From Tridacna crocea (taxonomy: Eukaryota; Mollusca; Bivalvia; Cardiida; Cardiidae): a stretch of DNA of 64,000 nucleotides. Position 1 is the stretch's first letter; each line of letters begins with the position of its first letter. The notes under the pieces are model-generated. The model was not told the origin of the DNA and did not search any database. It worked only from the letters and a program-made list of their open reading frames with translations. The position numbers and the translations under genes were made by a program. The stretch is from assembly GCA_943736015.1 (NCBI GenBank), contig OX031071.1, forward strand, positions 684,501 through 748,500, read 5' to 3'. Of the stretch, positions 20,927 to 32,968 are shown in pieces.

Positions 20927-20967
20927 GCATTGCCCTGATGAGCGAAAGCGAAACCGGTTGGCACGTT
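20927..20967 (+). ncRNA. Hammerhead ribozyme-like motif (minimal type I)
   Basis: All core bases are present in order: TGCC (stem I), CTGATGA (20935-20941), GC-GAAA-GC (2-bp stem II with a GNRA loop), GAA, ACC/GGT (stem III, no loop), T59 as the cleavage-site base, then GGCA (20960-20963), which pairs with TGCC. An internal loop and weak further pairing extend stem I. With a loopless, self-complementary ACCGGT stem III, a single copy could not fold stably, but two copies could pair as a dimer. Minimal hammerheads of this sort are known in Penelope-like elements and metazoan retrozymes; assignment to either is inference. Confidence 0.6.
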
Positions 20968-20996
20968 AAAAACTATTTGTAGTGTCATTTCTCTTT

Positions 20997-20998
<2 letters not shown>

Positions 20999-21062
<64 letters not shown>
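20999..21062. repeat. (TA)n microsatellite
   Basis: An uninterrupted run of about 30 TA units abuts the perfect palindrome that follows. It is likely to be length-variable and prone to assembly error. Confidence 0.95.
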
Positions 21063-21064
<2 letters not shown>

Positions 21065-21196
21065 TTAATTATTGATGATTTGTATTGTTTTTTCATATAA
21101 ATTTCAGTGATTGACACACACATATATATATATATGTGTGTGTCAATCACTGAAATTTATATGAAAAAACAATACAAATCATCAATAATTAAGAAT
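21061..21196. repeat. Perfect 136-bp palindrome
   Basis: Arms of 68 bp are exactly complementary with no spacer (centre TATATA at 21128/21129). The right arm is native M3 sequence (compare 20014-20060); the left arm is its inverted copy, absent from the other M3 member. Confidence 0.92.
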
Positions 21197-22423
21197 CATA
21201 AAGTAATAAAAAAGATTTTTTGGATGGTATTCCCTTAAAAGGCTACGTAGCCTCTTAAGCTTTTTTTAGATTTCCCGCCAAAAATCAAAAAAGCATTGTG
21301 GGAATGTTTAGAGACCGGCATATGACTAATGACGCTGAAATTACATAACATAACAAACATGTAATTATTTTCAATAATGTCTTCTTCGGACACTATGTTT
21401 GAAGCTTTGTCTGTGTATTTCCCGTATGGAAATGAGCGAGTTACTCATCTAAAAATAGACTGTGTTTCCCGTCGGTGTCAACCTAGGCTGTGGTAAATCT
21501 CTATTTTCTCTTGTAGTCGGACGGTTTTCGACCACTGCGATTTTATGAATGAAAATAACAAGGCTTTGGGAGTATATGGATGATTCTTTTGTATTCATGT
21601 GAAATTTTCATCCCGAAATCTGAAGGGCCACCTTTAAGTACAATACCTACCTATTGCGTTGGAGAGATAACTCTTTGGCTCAATGGTTAAGGTATTGGCC
21701 TTTCGTTCGGGCGTTCTGGGATTCGAATCCCGCCCAGTCCCTTATTTCTGCCATGCATTCATTCATTTGTTTCTTTGTTACGGACTTTGTTCGTAAGATG
21801 GGGGCTCGTCCGGGATTGACCATTGAGTCATTAATCCCTTTTGTTGTCCAGAAATGGACTTTCTGCCCTATAAGGCTTCGAGTCCTCAATAAATGATGAC
21901 TTTAAGCGGGGTGTGTTACGGGAGATCACTCCTTTATGCATGGTATTGTCCCGATTCAAATAAAATACTTAACTACTGCATTGGACAGATATCTCTTTGG
22001 CTCAGTGGTTAAGGTATTGGCCTTTCGTCCGGGAGTTCTGGGGTACGTATCCCGCCAGGTCCCTTATTTCAGCCTTTTGTCAGAGAGTTCTGGGGTTCCA
22101 ACCCCGCCCGGTCCCTTATTTCTGCCATGCATTTATTCATTTGTTTCTTTGTAACGGACTTTGGTCGTAAGATAGGTCTGTGATTAAAATCTAAAACTTG
22201 CGATATGAAAACTCTTTTCTCCGAGAAAAAAAAATCTTTATGTACAGGGCAGTGCAGATCGAAGATCGACAGACCGAGTGAAAAAACATGTTTTGACAAA
22301 AACTTCCAATAGTTTATAGTCATAAATATACATGAAAAATATTGTAATGTCTTCGTGCTATAGAGAAAGAGAAAGTAAGAAAACAGCTTATATGCTATAA
22401 AGCATGAGGCAAACAACATCATC

Positions 22424-22652
22424 TTAACTCTTTATCAAACAATCCCTGGTTTGTCCGATCCAGTGGAAAAAGCCATCTGTAAACATTGTGGGAAAATGAG
22501 AAAATGCTGGTAACCAGCATTTTCTCCTTTTCCCACAATGTTTTCCACTCTTCTAAAGTCAAGTTTCAATTTTTGAGCCATTTTTATTTTGTCGTCTGCA
22601 AGTGCTTTCAGTTTGGACCAGTCTATAATTTTGTCATTTGGTAAAGCGTTAA
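22424..22652 (+). repeat. M1 MITE (copy B, no. 1)
   Basis: The copy runs from TTAACTCTTTATCAAACAATC to TTTGGTAAAGCGTTAA. Its hairpin has the full, near-perfect stem (about 22480-22547), unlike the duplicated form in A and C. Confidence 0.85.
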
Positions 22653-22680
22653 AAAACGAAACAAAAATGAATAATTCTCT

Positions 22681-22824
22681 GATTACCAGCATTTTCTCCT
22701 TTTTCCACAATGGTTTCTACCCTATCAAAGAAAATCTGCACGATTTGAGCAACACTAGAATTGTCGTCTGCAAATGTTTTCCATTTGGACAAGGCTAAAA
22801 TTTTGTCGTCTGGTAAACGGTTAA
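22681..22824 (+). repeat. M1 right half (copy B, no. 2)
   Basis: The copy begins inside the hairpin (ACCAGCATTTTCTCC) and ends GGTAAACGGTTAA. The left half, present in A and C, is missing here. Confidence 0.75.
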
Positions 22825-23031
22825 AACTTTCCCTTACAAGCAGATCAAGACAATACGACTGTCATAAGAAAAAAAAACATACATACAATAAATCAATAAA
22901 TCAAATAGTCCAAGTAGGAGAAAGAAGCGAAATTTAGATAGACTTTTGTTTCAGAGATTCAAACAACATAAAAAAATAAATAAATGAATAAATAGATTAA
23001 TGAATAAATTAATAAATAAATGTGTACTTAC

Positions 23032-23146
23032 GTTTACGCCTAATCGTTTTCGCCAAATATGCAACGTTGTATTTCAGTTCTTTTCTGACGATCTGAGCTC
23101 TCAGAGACAGCGCAGCAAAAATGAAGAAGCCCGAGCAACCGCTGGG
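23032..23146 (-). other. Exon-like conserved segment, copy B
   Basis: The segment is 115 nt and reads PSGCSGFFIFAALSLRAQIV then RKELKYNVAYLAKTIRRKR up to the GTAAGT donor. Relative to A and C, many third-position changes are silent. TATATAG precedes it, which could be either an acceptor AG or part of a TATA-like box. Confidence 0.45.
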
Positions 23147-23267
23147 CTATATAGATCTAGTCTGTTACTGTTTATTGTGTTGTCACCTGGTTACCGTTGC
23201 TAGATGATACAAATTTATAATTTGATACATCTTCTGTCAGTGTACCCTCTACCAAAAATTCTCATGT

Positions 23268-23491
23268 TTAACTCTTTACCAAACCACGAAATTTTACACG
23301 GGTCCAAATTAAAAGCATTGGCAGATGACAAAATAAAAGAGATTGAAAATTTGAAATTTGGTTTGGGGAAGGTAGGAAACATAGTGGGAAAAGAAGAAAA
23401 TGCTGGTTACCAGCATTTTCTCCTTTTCCCACAATGTTTTCGATTTTTTTTCAGGGTCGTTAAAAGTCGGAATGGTTTGGTAAAGAGTTAA
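23268..23491 (-). repeat. M1 MITE (copy B, no. 3, reverse)
   Basis: TTAA at both ends (TTAACTCTTTACCAAACCA ... TTTGGTAAAGAGTTAA). The hairpin centre is GGTTACC. A partial copy follows at about 23504-23645. Confidence 0.85.
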
Positions 23492-23935
23492 CAAGTAGAC
23501 ATAACAAAACATTGTGGGAAAAAACTGAAAAAAGGAGTTTCGGCAGCCAGTATTTTCTCCTTTTCCCACAATGTTTTCAGTCCTTTTGGAGCGAATGTTC
23601 TAATTTCAGAACGCTCAGTATGTTAGCTGCAAACATTTTCAATTCTGATAGAAATTCTTTCCAATAATCGCTTATAATCAAAGCATAAGGGTTTATTCCT
23701 CTTTTGTCGATGATCATTAATTCAGTGAGGGTAAACAGGCAGTGACTAGGGAAGAAACTTGCGAAATAATGGTAAAATAAAGTCCAGGAAAGTATGGATA
23801 GTTGCACTGGCGCAGCGATGTAGCACAAATAATGTTTTTAATGAACTGTTTTGTACAATATCACCAACTGTTAAGTTTTGATACGGTATTATGCATTCAG
23901 CTGTGTACCTTAGGACAAAAGAGACAATGAGCTTT

Positions 23936-24160
23936 TTAACCCATTACCACACAATCCCTACTATTGACGACCCTGAGAAAGAAGACTGTAGAAAACATTG
24001 TGGGAAAAGGAGAAAATGCTGGTAACTAGCATTTTCTCCTTTTCCCACAATGTTTTCTCCTCTTCACAAAACATCATTTTTTTAGTCAATTTTATTTTGT
24101 CGTCTGCAAATGCTTTCGATTTGGACAAGCCTAAAATATTGCCGTTTGGTAATGAGGTAA
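23936..24160 (+). repeat. M1 MITE (copy B, no. 5)
   Basis: The copy runs from TTAACCCATTACCACACAATC to GGTAATGAGGTAA and shares the altered right terminus with its A and C counterparts. Confidence 0.85.
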
Positions 24161-24204
24161 ATCAAATAAATCTAAATAGTTTGTCATCGACTAGTAAAGA
24201 GTAT

Positions 24205-24410
24205 TTAACCCATTACCACACAATCCCTACTTTTGACGACCCCGAAAAAGAAGCCTTTAGAATTCTGGTAACTAGCACTTTCTCCTTTTCTCACAATGTT
24301 TAATATCCCTCACAAAACAAATTTCAAATTTTCAGTTACTTTTATGTTGTCGTCTGCAAATGCTTTATATGTGGACACAACTAAAATTTTGTCGTTTTGT
24401 AATGAGTTAA
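24205..24410 (+). repeat. M1 MITE with reduced hairpin (copy B, no. 6)
   Basis: The copy runs from TTAACCCATTACC to GTAATGAGTTAA. It lacks the left hairpin arm, as in A and C. Confidence 0.8.
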
Positions 24411-24814
24411 GAGTTGAGAAGCAAAGAAATAAAGGGGATATTATATGAATAGATTTTTTTAAATGCTTTGAACATGGTATTCTACCGATTTGAGTCTTTT
24501 CCTTTTTTGAGCATTAATCTTTTACTAAACTGCAAAATTTCGGATCTGTCAAAATTAGAATTGGTTGCATTAAAGAAAAAGAAGAATTGAGGTAATAATG
24601 ATCCAAATATCTCTAAAAGGACAGATAACTACTAGTATGTGGAAAAAAAGGAGCAAAAAGAGAAATCAAACTATTTTTCTCCGTTTCCCACACTGTTTTC
24701 AAAGAAACAATCTACCTCAGAATAATTAAGGCTCGGGGTACATAAAAAACCTTAAACCGTTAGCCACAAAGTTAGCCCTTAGGCTACTTGGCGCGACTCA
24801 CTGACATTTTACGG

Positions 24815-24880
24815 ACAGTGTAGATCAAGATCAGACTGCACAGAACATGCAGTCTGATCTTAGATCTACACTTTCTGACA
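24815..24880. repeat. M2 palindrome core (copy B)
   Basis: GACAGTGTAGATCAAGATCAG pairs with CTGATCTTAGATCTACACTTT. Arm pairing is better preserved than in copy A (loop CACAGAACATG). Confidence 0.75.
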
Positions 24881-25304
24881 AGGAGATATTTTTCTCCAAA
24901 ACTACTTTTGAAATAGCAGTACAGTTTTTGGGTTTTAACTATGGGTCAGAGAGTTACATTTAACTTGTCTAGCATGTTATAACAAAACATTGATTCCTAT
25001 GAAAATCAATACATCTAATCAAATATATAACTTTATTCTGACTTTGACGGCGTCGAGCATTTTATCCTTAGTTTTATTAACAAAAAAACTGAAAAAAAAT
25101 CGACAATGTTGTTGCATTTACGTGCTTTTTTTTTGTCATTTTAGGCAGAGTTTTTAGACCTGTGAAAAGGGAAGTTCTTTCTTGCGTGTATCGGCAGAGA
25201 GCAATAAAGTATAAGATCATGTTACACCACCCAAGAAATGATCAAGATTTTCGGCCATTGTACATTTTCTTCCTTATTTTAGTTAACGTAATGCTCGTAA
25301 AAAC

Positions 25305-26056
25305 AACTACATAGGTCATTTGCAGTCAAAAACTAGGTCATCAGATCAAATCTTAGAAAAACCTTGTGTACGCTCTGGAGGACACATTTTCAGTCCAAAA
25401 TTCCAAAAAGTCGGTCAGAATGTTTGTCTGGATAAATCTTGGACGAATTCAAAAATAGGTCATGTCGAGTCAAAAACTAGATCATCAGGTCAAATCTTAG
25501 AAAAACCGTGTGTACGCTCTAGATGCACAATTACGATCCAGAACTCCTGAAAGTTGGTCAGAATGTTTTGTCTTGAGTACATCTCAGACGACTTTGAAAA
25601 TAGGTAGTGTCTGGTCAAAAACGAGGTCACTATGTCAAAACTTATAACAACCTTGTACACGCTCTGGAGGACACATTTTCAGTCCGAAATTCCTTTATCT
25701 TGGTCAAAATGTTTGTCTTAATGATACCTAGTTCACTAGGTTCACTAGGTCAAATCTTAGGAAAATCTTGCGTACGCTCTCGAGGCCAGATTTTCAGTCC
25801 AAAACTCTAAAGAGTCGGTCAGAATGTGTGTCTAGATAAATCTTGGACGAATTCAAAAATAAGTCATGTCGGGTCAAAAACTAGATCATCAGGTCAAATC
25901 TTAGAAAAAACCTTGTGCACGCTCTGGAGGACACATTTTCAGTCCGAAATTCCTTAATCTTGGTCAGAATGTTTGTCTTAATGATACCTTGGATGAGTTT
26001 GAAAAGGGGTCATGTGGGATCAGAAACGGGGTCCAATTTTAGTTGATACTCTTCAA
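25305..26056 (+). repeat. ~145-bp tandem array, left part in copy B
   Basis: About five units are collinear with 18045-18800 of copy A. The array breaks off in the middle of a unit after TTGATACTCTTCAA. Confidence 0.8.
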
Positions 26057-29000
26057 GCAGTAGAAAGAGATTGAGTTGAAGTAGTTTCAGCTTCAATTTT
26101 ACCGGAATATCCCGGATGTTTGTAGCTTGAAAATGCTTCAAACGCTTTGGAATATCATTACTACGTTCTCTTTCCTAACCACATACAAAGAGACAAAGCA
26201 ATGATTATATGCTCTTTTATCGCAAAAAAAGCCAGATGGGCTGAAAAACGTAATTTCAATTGTAATAACTCAGCCCTTTTCAAAAAAAGTCGGCCGTCAA
26301 TGACACTGATAAATTAATCAACCTCCGAAAGGTCCCGGGCTTTAGCGCAAGAATATAAAACTGGGCATAAAGTAGTTCAATTTAAATACATGAATATTTT
26401 CTTCATAAATTGCAGCTATCTAGGACGACATTTCAATTTAAATCTCGATTTGCAGATCTTCTATATTATACATATTTCTACACATGCCAGCGTATCCATT
26501 TTGTAATAGCGTACCCAAACTCTTTAGAGTCTATACCGAGTCTATACTGAGACAGCGTGCCCAAACTTTGTAGAGTTTTAGTTCAACCATTTTGTGCAAA
26601 ACCGAAGGAAATAAACCCAGTTAAACTCATTTTTTCTCAGGCAAATGACTTTTACGGTGGCACTCAAATATGTAATTTGAAATGGCATATTAAAATACAT
26701 TGGGCGAGGCCATCGATCGTTGAGATACTTATTTTTTATTGAAACTAGCTTCTCTCGCTCATCGCCTTTTATTGGCGAAATGATACAAATTTGCTAACTG
26801 AACTTGGGCTTTTTCGTTCCAAAACCAATTCGTTTCATGGCTTGTTCATCCTATGATTGCACGCTACTCCATTTGATTGCTCATGAATATTTATAGATCG
26901 AGTTAATAGACCATTTGCCAAATACCGTTACTGACGCGTCACCACGAGTTACTTCCCTTTCCACCCGACAATTTTTCCCAATCCTGTATATACCCGAATA
27001 GTGAAAGTGTCATATTTATTAAATGGATTACACCCTAAACGCGATAAATAAACAACCTAAAACGGCCATGCCGTTAGTTTCATCAATTATCTTTTTCGAA
27101 GACACACACAAAAAAGAACTGTTGTTTTATCAATTTTTCGGTACACTTCAGAGAGTAAAGCGGTATCATAAGCGCTGTCTCCTGCCGGGCGTGTTGATAG
27201 AGCGTTTTGTATGCAGACTGCATTAAGCCTTTGGCTACCAAGTGCGACTCAATGACCTTTTGCAGACAATATAGATTCAGATCACACCAGGAAGAACGTG
27301 CAGTCTGATCCTAGATCTACACTATACGATACGGAGATATTTTTCCTCGAGATATTCCTTTGAAATAACTTTGAGGTTTTACTATCGGCTTTAAAAGTGG
27401 CATTTAATTTATTTAGTAAGATAAGGTTTAACTTAAAATAAATAAATACTCCCCCCCTCCATTCCTAAAGAAATTAGTGCAAATATACCGTTTAAAGTGA
27501 GACCTGTTAACCCAGGTTACATAATAATGCATTTGAAAAAAAATACGTTTGGGCAGAAAAATGCATCTTTTGGACCCAGTAATTAGAACAGACTTACCCT
27601 CCGTCACAGCTTTTAACAATTCCAAACCTTTACAAGTGATCAACGTAAGACTAAACGGGATATACACTTAATTAGGACACGTGTGTGTTAACTAGTCGGT
27701 GCCTAAAAAGAACACAACAGCTTTTCATTCACTTTGACGGTGAAATACCGAGATCAAACGTACACCGAGCTAACCCTTGACTAGCTTTTCAATGAAAACA
27801 AATATAGCACGTATTCGCTTCCTGAAAATGAATCTCTAACATCTTTTCTTCTAGAAGGAATGGAAGGTTCGAAATTTGAATTAAACTTTGTTATTACGAT
27901 AGTCAACTTATAAGGTAGTTCAAACAGGAACATGGCAAACATGAAACTATACAGATTTTTAAAAATGTTATTTCAAAGTTAAGATTTTTGCTATAAATCC
28001 AAAATGTTTGATGTCCCAGTTTTTTGTTAGTAGACTGTCTCTGTCTTTTAGCAGATACTGGAACTATTTTTTGGAAAAATTATCACATTAATAGTTTAAA
28101 TAAATCAAACCACAGATTCCTGGACTTCGAGCCTGTACAAACTTAGCTACAGAATTCCGCAAACATTGGTTGAATAATCAGACATAAAATAAGGAAAGGT
28201 CTACTGCAGGTATATTGATGTTATCCCCCCCACACCCCATTTTTTTAACACTGAATCTTTCACCAACTCCTTACGAAACAAAAATTTGAGACTTGCCCAA
28301 ATTGGAAGTCTTTGCAGATAACAATTTGAATGTGGCTTAAAAATGAAATTTTCTTTAGGAAGGATAGCAAGGGAAAAGGAGAAAAGGTTGGTTACTAGAA
28401 TTTTAACCCTTTTCAACAACATTTTAAAAAACTATATTTCAAAGGGTCGTAAAAAACTTAGGTTATGTGGCATAGGGTTTTAAATAGTTACTGCAAATGT
28501 TTTCACCCGACGACAACACTTTGGACTCATCCAGATACTTAGCATATGGAGACGATTGAATAAACATGGGTCAAATAGTTGTAATTGTCTTTGAAAAAGT
28601 AAAAAAAAGAACTATTGTTGAAACAAACAGGAGAAAATGCATGTTGATGTTTATGAACTACATATTGATTACTTTCAGTTTTCGGTTTTTTGAAAGTGTG
28701 TGTGGGGGGGGGATGTGTTAAGGTTGAGAAAGTGAGACAAATAACAGACAGTGGGGCAAATCAGCACGTCTGCCCCCTTTTTGCACTGTTCGCTCGAAAT
28801 ACTTTGGTAAAAGGTTGATTAGCTGTTTAGAAATACAGGGACAGTCCATTTAGTGATTTTAAAGTACTATTATCAGACATCCTTGTTGCACTTTCAGCCA
28901 TGTACCTATTGACGAATAACTTCATGTTATAGATCATGAACAAAAGAAACGTGGCTTCAGATCAAATTTCAGACCTTCCTTAACTTCTTGTAAGCTTCAT

Positions 29001-29911
29001 TTTGAGTATAAAAAATATGCATCTAATGAAGTCTTACTAAAAAAAAAAATGGGTGGAGGGTTAAATCGGTGTTCATTTGATCTCGGTATCACACTGCAGA
29101 GTGGGTGACCTTCAGAACAGCTGTAATGTACTTGCTTCTTACAGATTAGCACACACGTGTCATATTAAATTGACTCTTCTTATCTTTTGTTTCATATTAA
29201 TTTACCCCTTTGGTGATCATTAATGGTCAGGATTATGAATTTTATACAGGTTTCAGAGGCTAAGTCCGTTCTTAGTCTGTACATGCTCTTTATTTAAATA
29301 CGATTTTATGTCTGTTTCTGATTTTCTTTTTCAAAAGCAATATCATGAAATATGTTTGAATTGTGTTAGAATTGATTTCCATAGATTTCTTGCTATGTCA
29401 TTTTCTTTTCAGTTATGAATTTGTCCAAATTTAAAGGATTTGCGAACGGGACATACGGCATTTGTTACTGAAATAATGCTTTGATTGTCCGGTATCACAT
29501 GATACTACTGGTGCGCCGCTTACGATAAAATGGAAATGTCACTTATCGTCTATTAATAGTAATGTTGGAAATTGAATGAAAAAAGCCAAAGATATTTCAA
29601 AATTATAGTTTTCAGGACCAGACTTAATTTTGTTCGATATATCAACAGGATTTTTCTCTCTGCTTCTTCCTCATGATCAAAAGGAGACCACTTATACAAA
29701 AATAAACCAAACTTTGTCATGAATACCTTCCCTTCAACCGAAAAGGTATTTATTTGCTTAGTGGGTTGATTTTTAAGCCAATATCTGAACAATATGTCTC
29801 TGTTTCTTTCAAACTATTAATTCCACACAATGGGTTTCCTTGACAAATACCACTTCAGCGTTTTCAACGCTTTGATTAGACATTCAATGAACCTTTATGT
29901 TACCTCGGTAG
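26057..29911. other. 3.9-kb segment interrupting the array in copy B
   Basis: This segment is absent from copies A and C. It contains no convincing ORF. Recognisable pieces are an M2 element (about 27226-27430, core 27264-27328), a diverged reverse M1 copy (about 28255-28478), a poly-G patch near 28705 and otherwise AT-rich sequence. No terminal repeats or clear target duplication are seen at its edges, so it is not demonstrably a single transposon. Confidence 0.5.
28255..28478 (-). repeat. Diverged M1 MITE copy
   Basis: CTTTCACCAACTCCTTACGA opens the copy, with CCCAAATTGGAAGTCTTTGC as the reverse M1 body and a decayed hairpin (GAAAAGGTTGGTTACTAGAA) near 28380-28430. No intact TTAA ends. Confidence 0.6.
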
Positions 29912-31330
29912 ACTTTGAAAATGGGTCATGTCGGGTCAAGAACTATGTCACCAAGTCAAATCTTTGAAAAACCTTGTGTACGCTCTAGATGTTACATTTT
30001 CAGTCCAACACACTTGAAAGTTGGTCGGAATGTAAACTTGTCTTGATAATATCTCGGAGGATTTGGAAAATGAGTCATGTTGTGTCAAAAACTAGGTCAC
30101 CAGGTAAAATCTTAGAAAAACCTTGTGTATGCTCTAGAGGCCACATTTTCAGTCCAACACGCTTGAAAAATTGTCAGAACGTTTGTCTTGATGATATCTC
30201 GAAAAATTTGGAATATGGGCCATTTGGGGTCAAGAAGTAGTTCACTAGGTCAAATCTTAGGAAAATCTTGTATACGCTGTCGAGGCCACATTTTCAGTCC
30301 AAAACTCTAAAGAGTCGGTCAGAATGTTTGTCTGGATAAATCTAGGACGAATTCAAAAATAGGTCATGTCGGGTCAAAAACTAGATCATCAGGTCAAATC
30401 TTAGAAAAACCTTGTGAACACTCTAGAGGCTCAATTACGATCCAGAATTCCTGAAAGTTGTTCAGAACGTTTTGTCTTGATTACATCTCAGACGACTTTG
30501 AAAATGGGCAATGTCTGGTCAAAAACTAGCTCACAAAGTCAAAATTTATAACAACCTTATGCACGCTCTGGAGAACACATTTTCAGTCCGAAATTCCTTG
30601 ATCTTGGTCGGAATATTTGTCTTAATGATACCTTGGATGAGTTTGAAAAGGGGTCATGCGGGATCAGAAACGAGGTCACTGGGTTAAAGAATAGAAAAAT
30701 CTTGTGTATGCTTTGAAGGTCACAGTTTTAGTTGATACACTTCAACTTGGTCAGAATGTTTGTTTTGGTGATATCTCAAAAGATTTGATAATGGAAGATC
30801 TGGGGTCAAAAACTAGGTCACTTGGTCAAATCTTAGAAAAACTTTTTATATGAACTAGAGGCTATATTTTCAGTGCAATAATCATGAGACTTGGTCAGAA
30901 TGTTTGTCTTAGTAATATCTCAAAAGCGTTTGATAATGGGTTATGTCTGATCAAAAACTAGGTCACTCGGTCAAATCTTAGAAAAACTTTGTGTATGCTC
31001 TAGAGGTCACATTTTAGTCCAAAACTCTTGAGAATTGGTAAGAATGTTTGTGTTAATGATATCTTGAAAGAGTTTGAAAATTGGTAATATCGGATCAAAA
31101 ACTAGGTCACTAGGCCAAGTCTTGAAAGACCTTGTTTACTTACTAGGGGTCTCATTTAAATGCAAAATTTATGAAACTTTGTCAGAATGTTGGTCTTGCA
31201 CCAATTTACTTGTTGGTCATTTGGGGTTTATAACTAATGAAAATCTTGGTAGAATGTTTGTCATAATATCTCGAAAGAGATTGAAAATGGGTCATGTTTG
31301 GTCAAAAGACATGAGCAAAAAGTGCTTATT
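29912..31330 (+). repeat. ~145-bp tandem array, right part in copy B
   Basis: About ten units show the same phrases as 18045-19389. The final hairpin terminus found at 19367 is missing; the array ends ACATGAGCAAAAAGTG. It repeats a unit type already present in the left part (GGGATCAGAAACGAGGTCAC at about 30659), so the two parts are not simply halves of one array. Confidence 0.8.
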
Positions 31331-32185
31331 AATTATCTTTATTATTTTGCCATATAAAAAGCCTTTCCTTTGTCACAATGTTTTCAAGAAGCTTTAAGCA
31401 ATATTTAGACATTCCATGAATTTGATATTTCAGAAATTACTTAACGCAGTTTGCAACAGTCCGACTAGAGTTTTCAACAGTCCGACTATTCATGTAAATA
31501 AATTCTATTACTGTAAAAGTTTTATTTAAGTCTATGGCATAGTTATGGAGAATGTGACCATACTTGTTCACAAGCATTTGAATTGTTTTTCTTTTTTGTA
31601 AACTTGCAGTAATGTTGTATTGCGAATGCTTTTTCTGCCTATTTTAACACTTCTTTGCCTAGCGACAATGTAATGCATCTGCAGAGCAGACGAACTTTTT
31701 GCAAGCTTTGTAGTAAAATGAAAAAGAAAAAATGCTCAAACGAGCAATTTCTCCATTTGGTACAATGTTTTCAATTTCATTTCAGGAGACAACGAATTAT
31801 TAATATTCCTACATAATGTTTCTAAAGAAGTCTGTCAATGAAGGATTACTTTGCCATACTTGGGTACTTTGTTTGAATTACTGTAAAACTTTATTATTTA
31901 TTTGAAAAGTAAATCGTGTCAGGTTGTTTAGAAGTTGGACTCAATCTTTCAACCCGGTCACGGCACGCATTTTCTATTGGCATTTTTTTACTGGTAATCT
32001 GGTCAACACACGTCTACACTCTTTGTGATTTTCTCATTTGTTATAAGGCAAGTGTTTTAACATTAAAGAATAATTGGTCAGCTTTGATATCTAGTCATAC
32101 ATAGGTTAGACACCTTATGTAATAGTCTAGACATCTTTACGTAAATTTCAAATTTTAGAGCGTGAAGGTATTCAAAAATCATAGG

Positions 32186-32714
32186 TGTTACGGGAAATCA
32201 CTCCTTCATGCATGATTTTGTCCCGACCTAAATATAATACCTAACTACTTTATTGGAGAGATATCTCTTTGGCTCAGTGTTTAAGGTAATAGCTTTTCGT
32301 CCAGGATTTCTGGGTTCGAATCCCGCACAGTCCCTTATTTCTGCCATGCATTTATTCATTTGTTTCTTTGTTACAGACTTTTTTCGTAAGATGGGGGCTC
32401 GTCCGGGATTGGCCATTGAGTCATTAATCCCTTTTGTTGTCCAAAAATGGACTTTCTGCATAAAAAGGCTTCGAGTAATCCATAAATGATGACTTTAAGA
32501 AAGGGTATGTTACGGGAGACCACTCCTTCATGCATAGCTTTGTCCCGATTTAAATACAATACCTAACTACTGCGTTGGAGAGATGTCTCTTTGGCTCAAT
32601 GGTTAAGGTATTGGCCTTTCGCCCGAGAGTTCTGGGGTTCGAATCCCACCAGATCCCTTATTTCTGCCATGCATTTATGCATTTGTTTCTTTGTTACGGA
32701 CTTTGGTCGTAAGA
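32186..32714 (+). mobile_element. TRIM-like miniature LTR element, copy C (fossil)
   Basis: The LTRs are 32186-32391 and 32508-32714, with the primer-binding site at 32392-32409 and TAGG on both flanks (32182-32185 and 32715-32718). The flanking host sequence is the same as around copy A, so this is the same ancestral insertion copied by duplication. Confidence 0.85.
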
Positions 32715-32968
32715 TAGGTCTGTGATTAAAATCTAAAACTTCCGATTTGAAAACTCTTTTCTCCGAGAAAAAAAATCTTTCTGTACAGGACAGTGCAGAT
32801 CGAAGATCGACAGACCGAGTGAAAAAACATGTTTTGACAAAAACTTCCAATAGTTAATAGTCATAAATATACATGAGAAATACATATTGTAATGTCTTAG
32901 TGCTGTAGAGAAAGAGAAAGTAAGAAAACAGCTTATATGCTATAAAACATGAGGCAGACAACATCACC

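Larger units (their letters stand above)
20863..21632 (+). mobile_element. M3 MITE, 770 bp, inserted in the TRIM LTR of copy B
   Basis: The ends AGGTGGGTATTTAG ... AAGGGCCACC and the TTTAA on both flanks match the M3 copy at 19959. It is longer because it contains an extra piece (about 20899-21125) carrying a hammerhead-like motif, a long TA microsatellite and one arm of a perfect palindrome. It lies inside the 5' LTR of the TRIM element at CGATTTAAATAC, a clear nested insertion younger than the triplication. Confidence 0.82.
20817..22172 (+). mobile_element. TRIM-like miniature LTR element, copy B, interrupted by a MITE (fossil)
   Basis: This is the counterpart of the copy-A element. The 5' LTR starts at 20817 and is split by a 770-bp MITE (20863-21632), then resumes and ends at 21798. 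The primer-binding site is at 21799-21816, identical over 18 nt to the other copies. The 3' LTR is 21914-22172. The tRNA-like segment with A and B boxes is present in both LTRs. Confidence 0.85.
19557..31469 (+). repeat. Segmental tandem duplication, copy B (expanded)
   Basis: Copy B is collinear with copy A from 19557 to about 26056. It carries two extra MITEs (19959-20500 and 20863-21632). The tandem array breaks off at about 26056 and resumes at about 29912; the 3.9 kb between has no counterpart in A. The tail (31330-31469) matches the tail of A. An alternative reading is that the second array half belongs to a fourth unit whose body was deleted. Confidence 0.85.

Noticed and set aside
20999-21062. 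Origin of replication or matrix attachment site
   Set aside because: A pure TA microsatellite alone does not support either; there is no further evidence.
26057-29911. A single large transposon filling the gap in the copy-B array
   Set aside because: No terminal repeats, target duplication or transposase are visible at the edges; it could equally be older DNA joined by a deletion.
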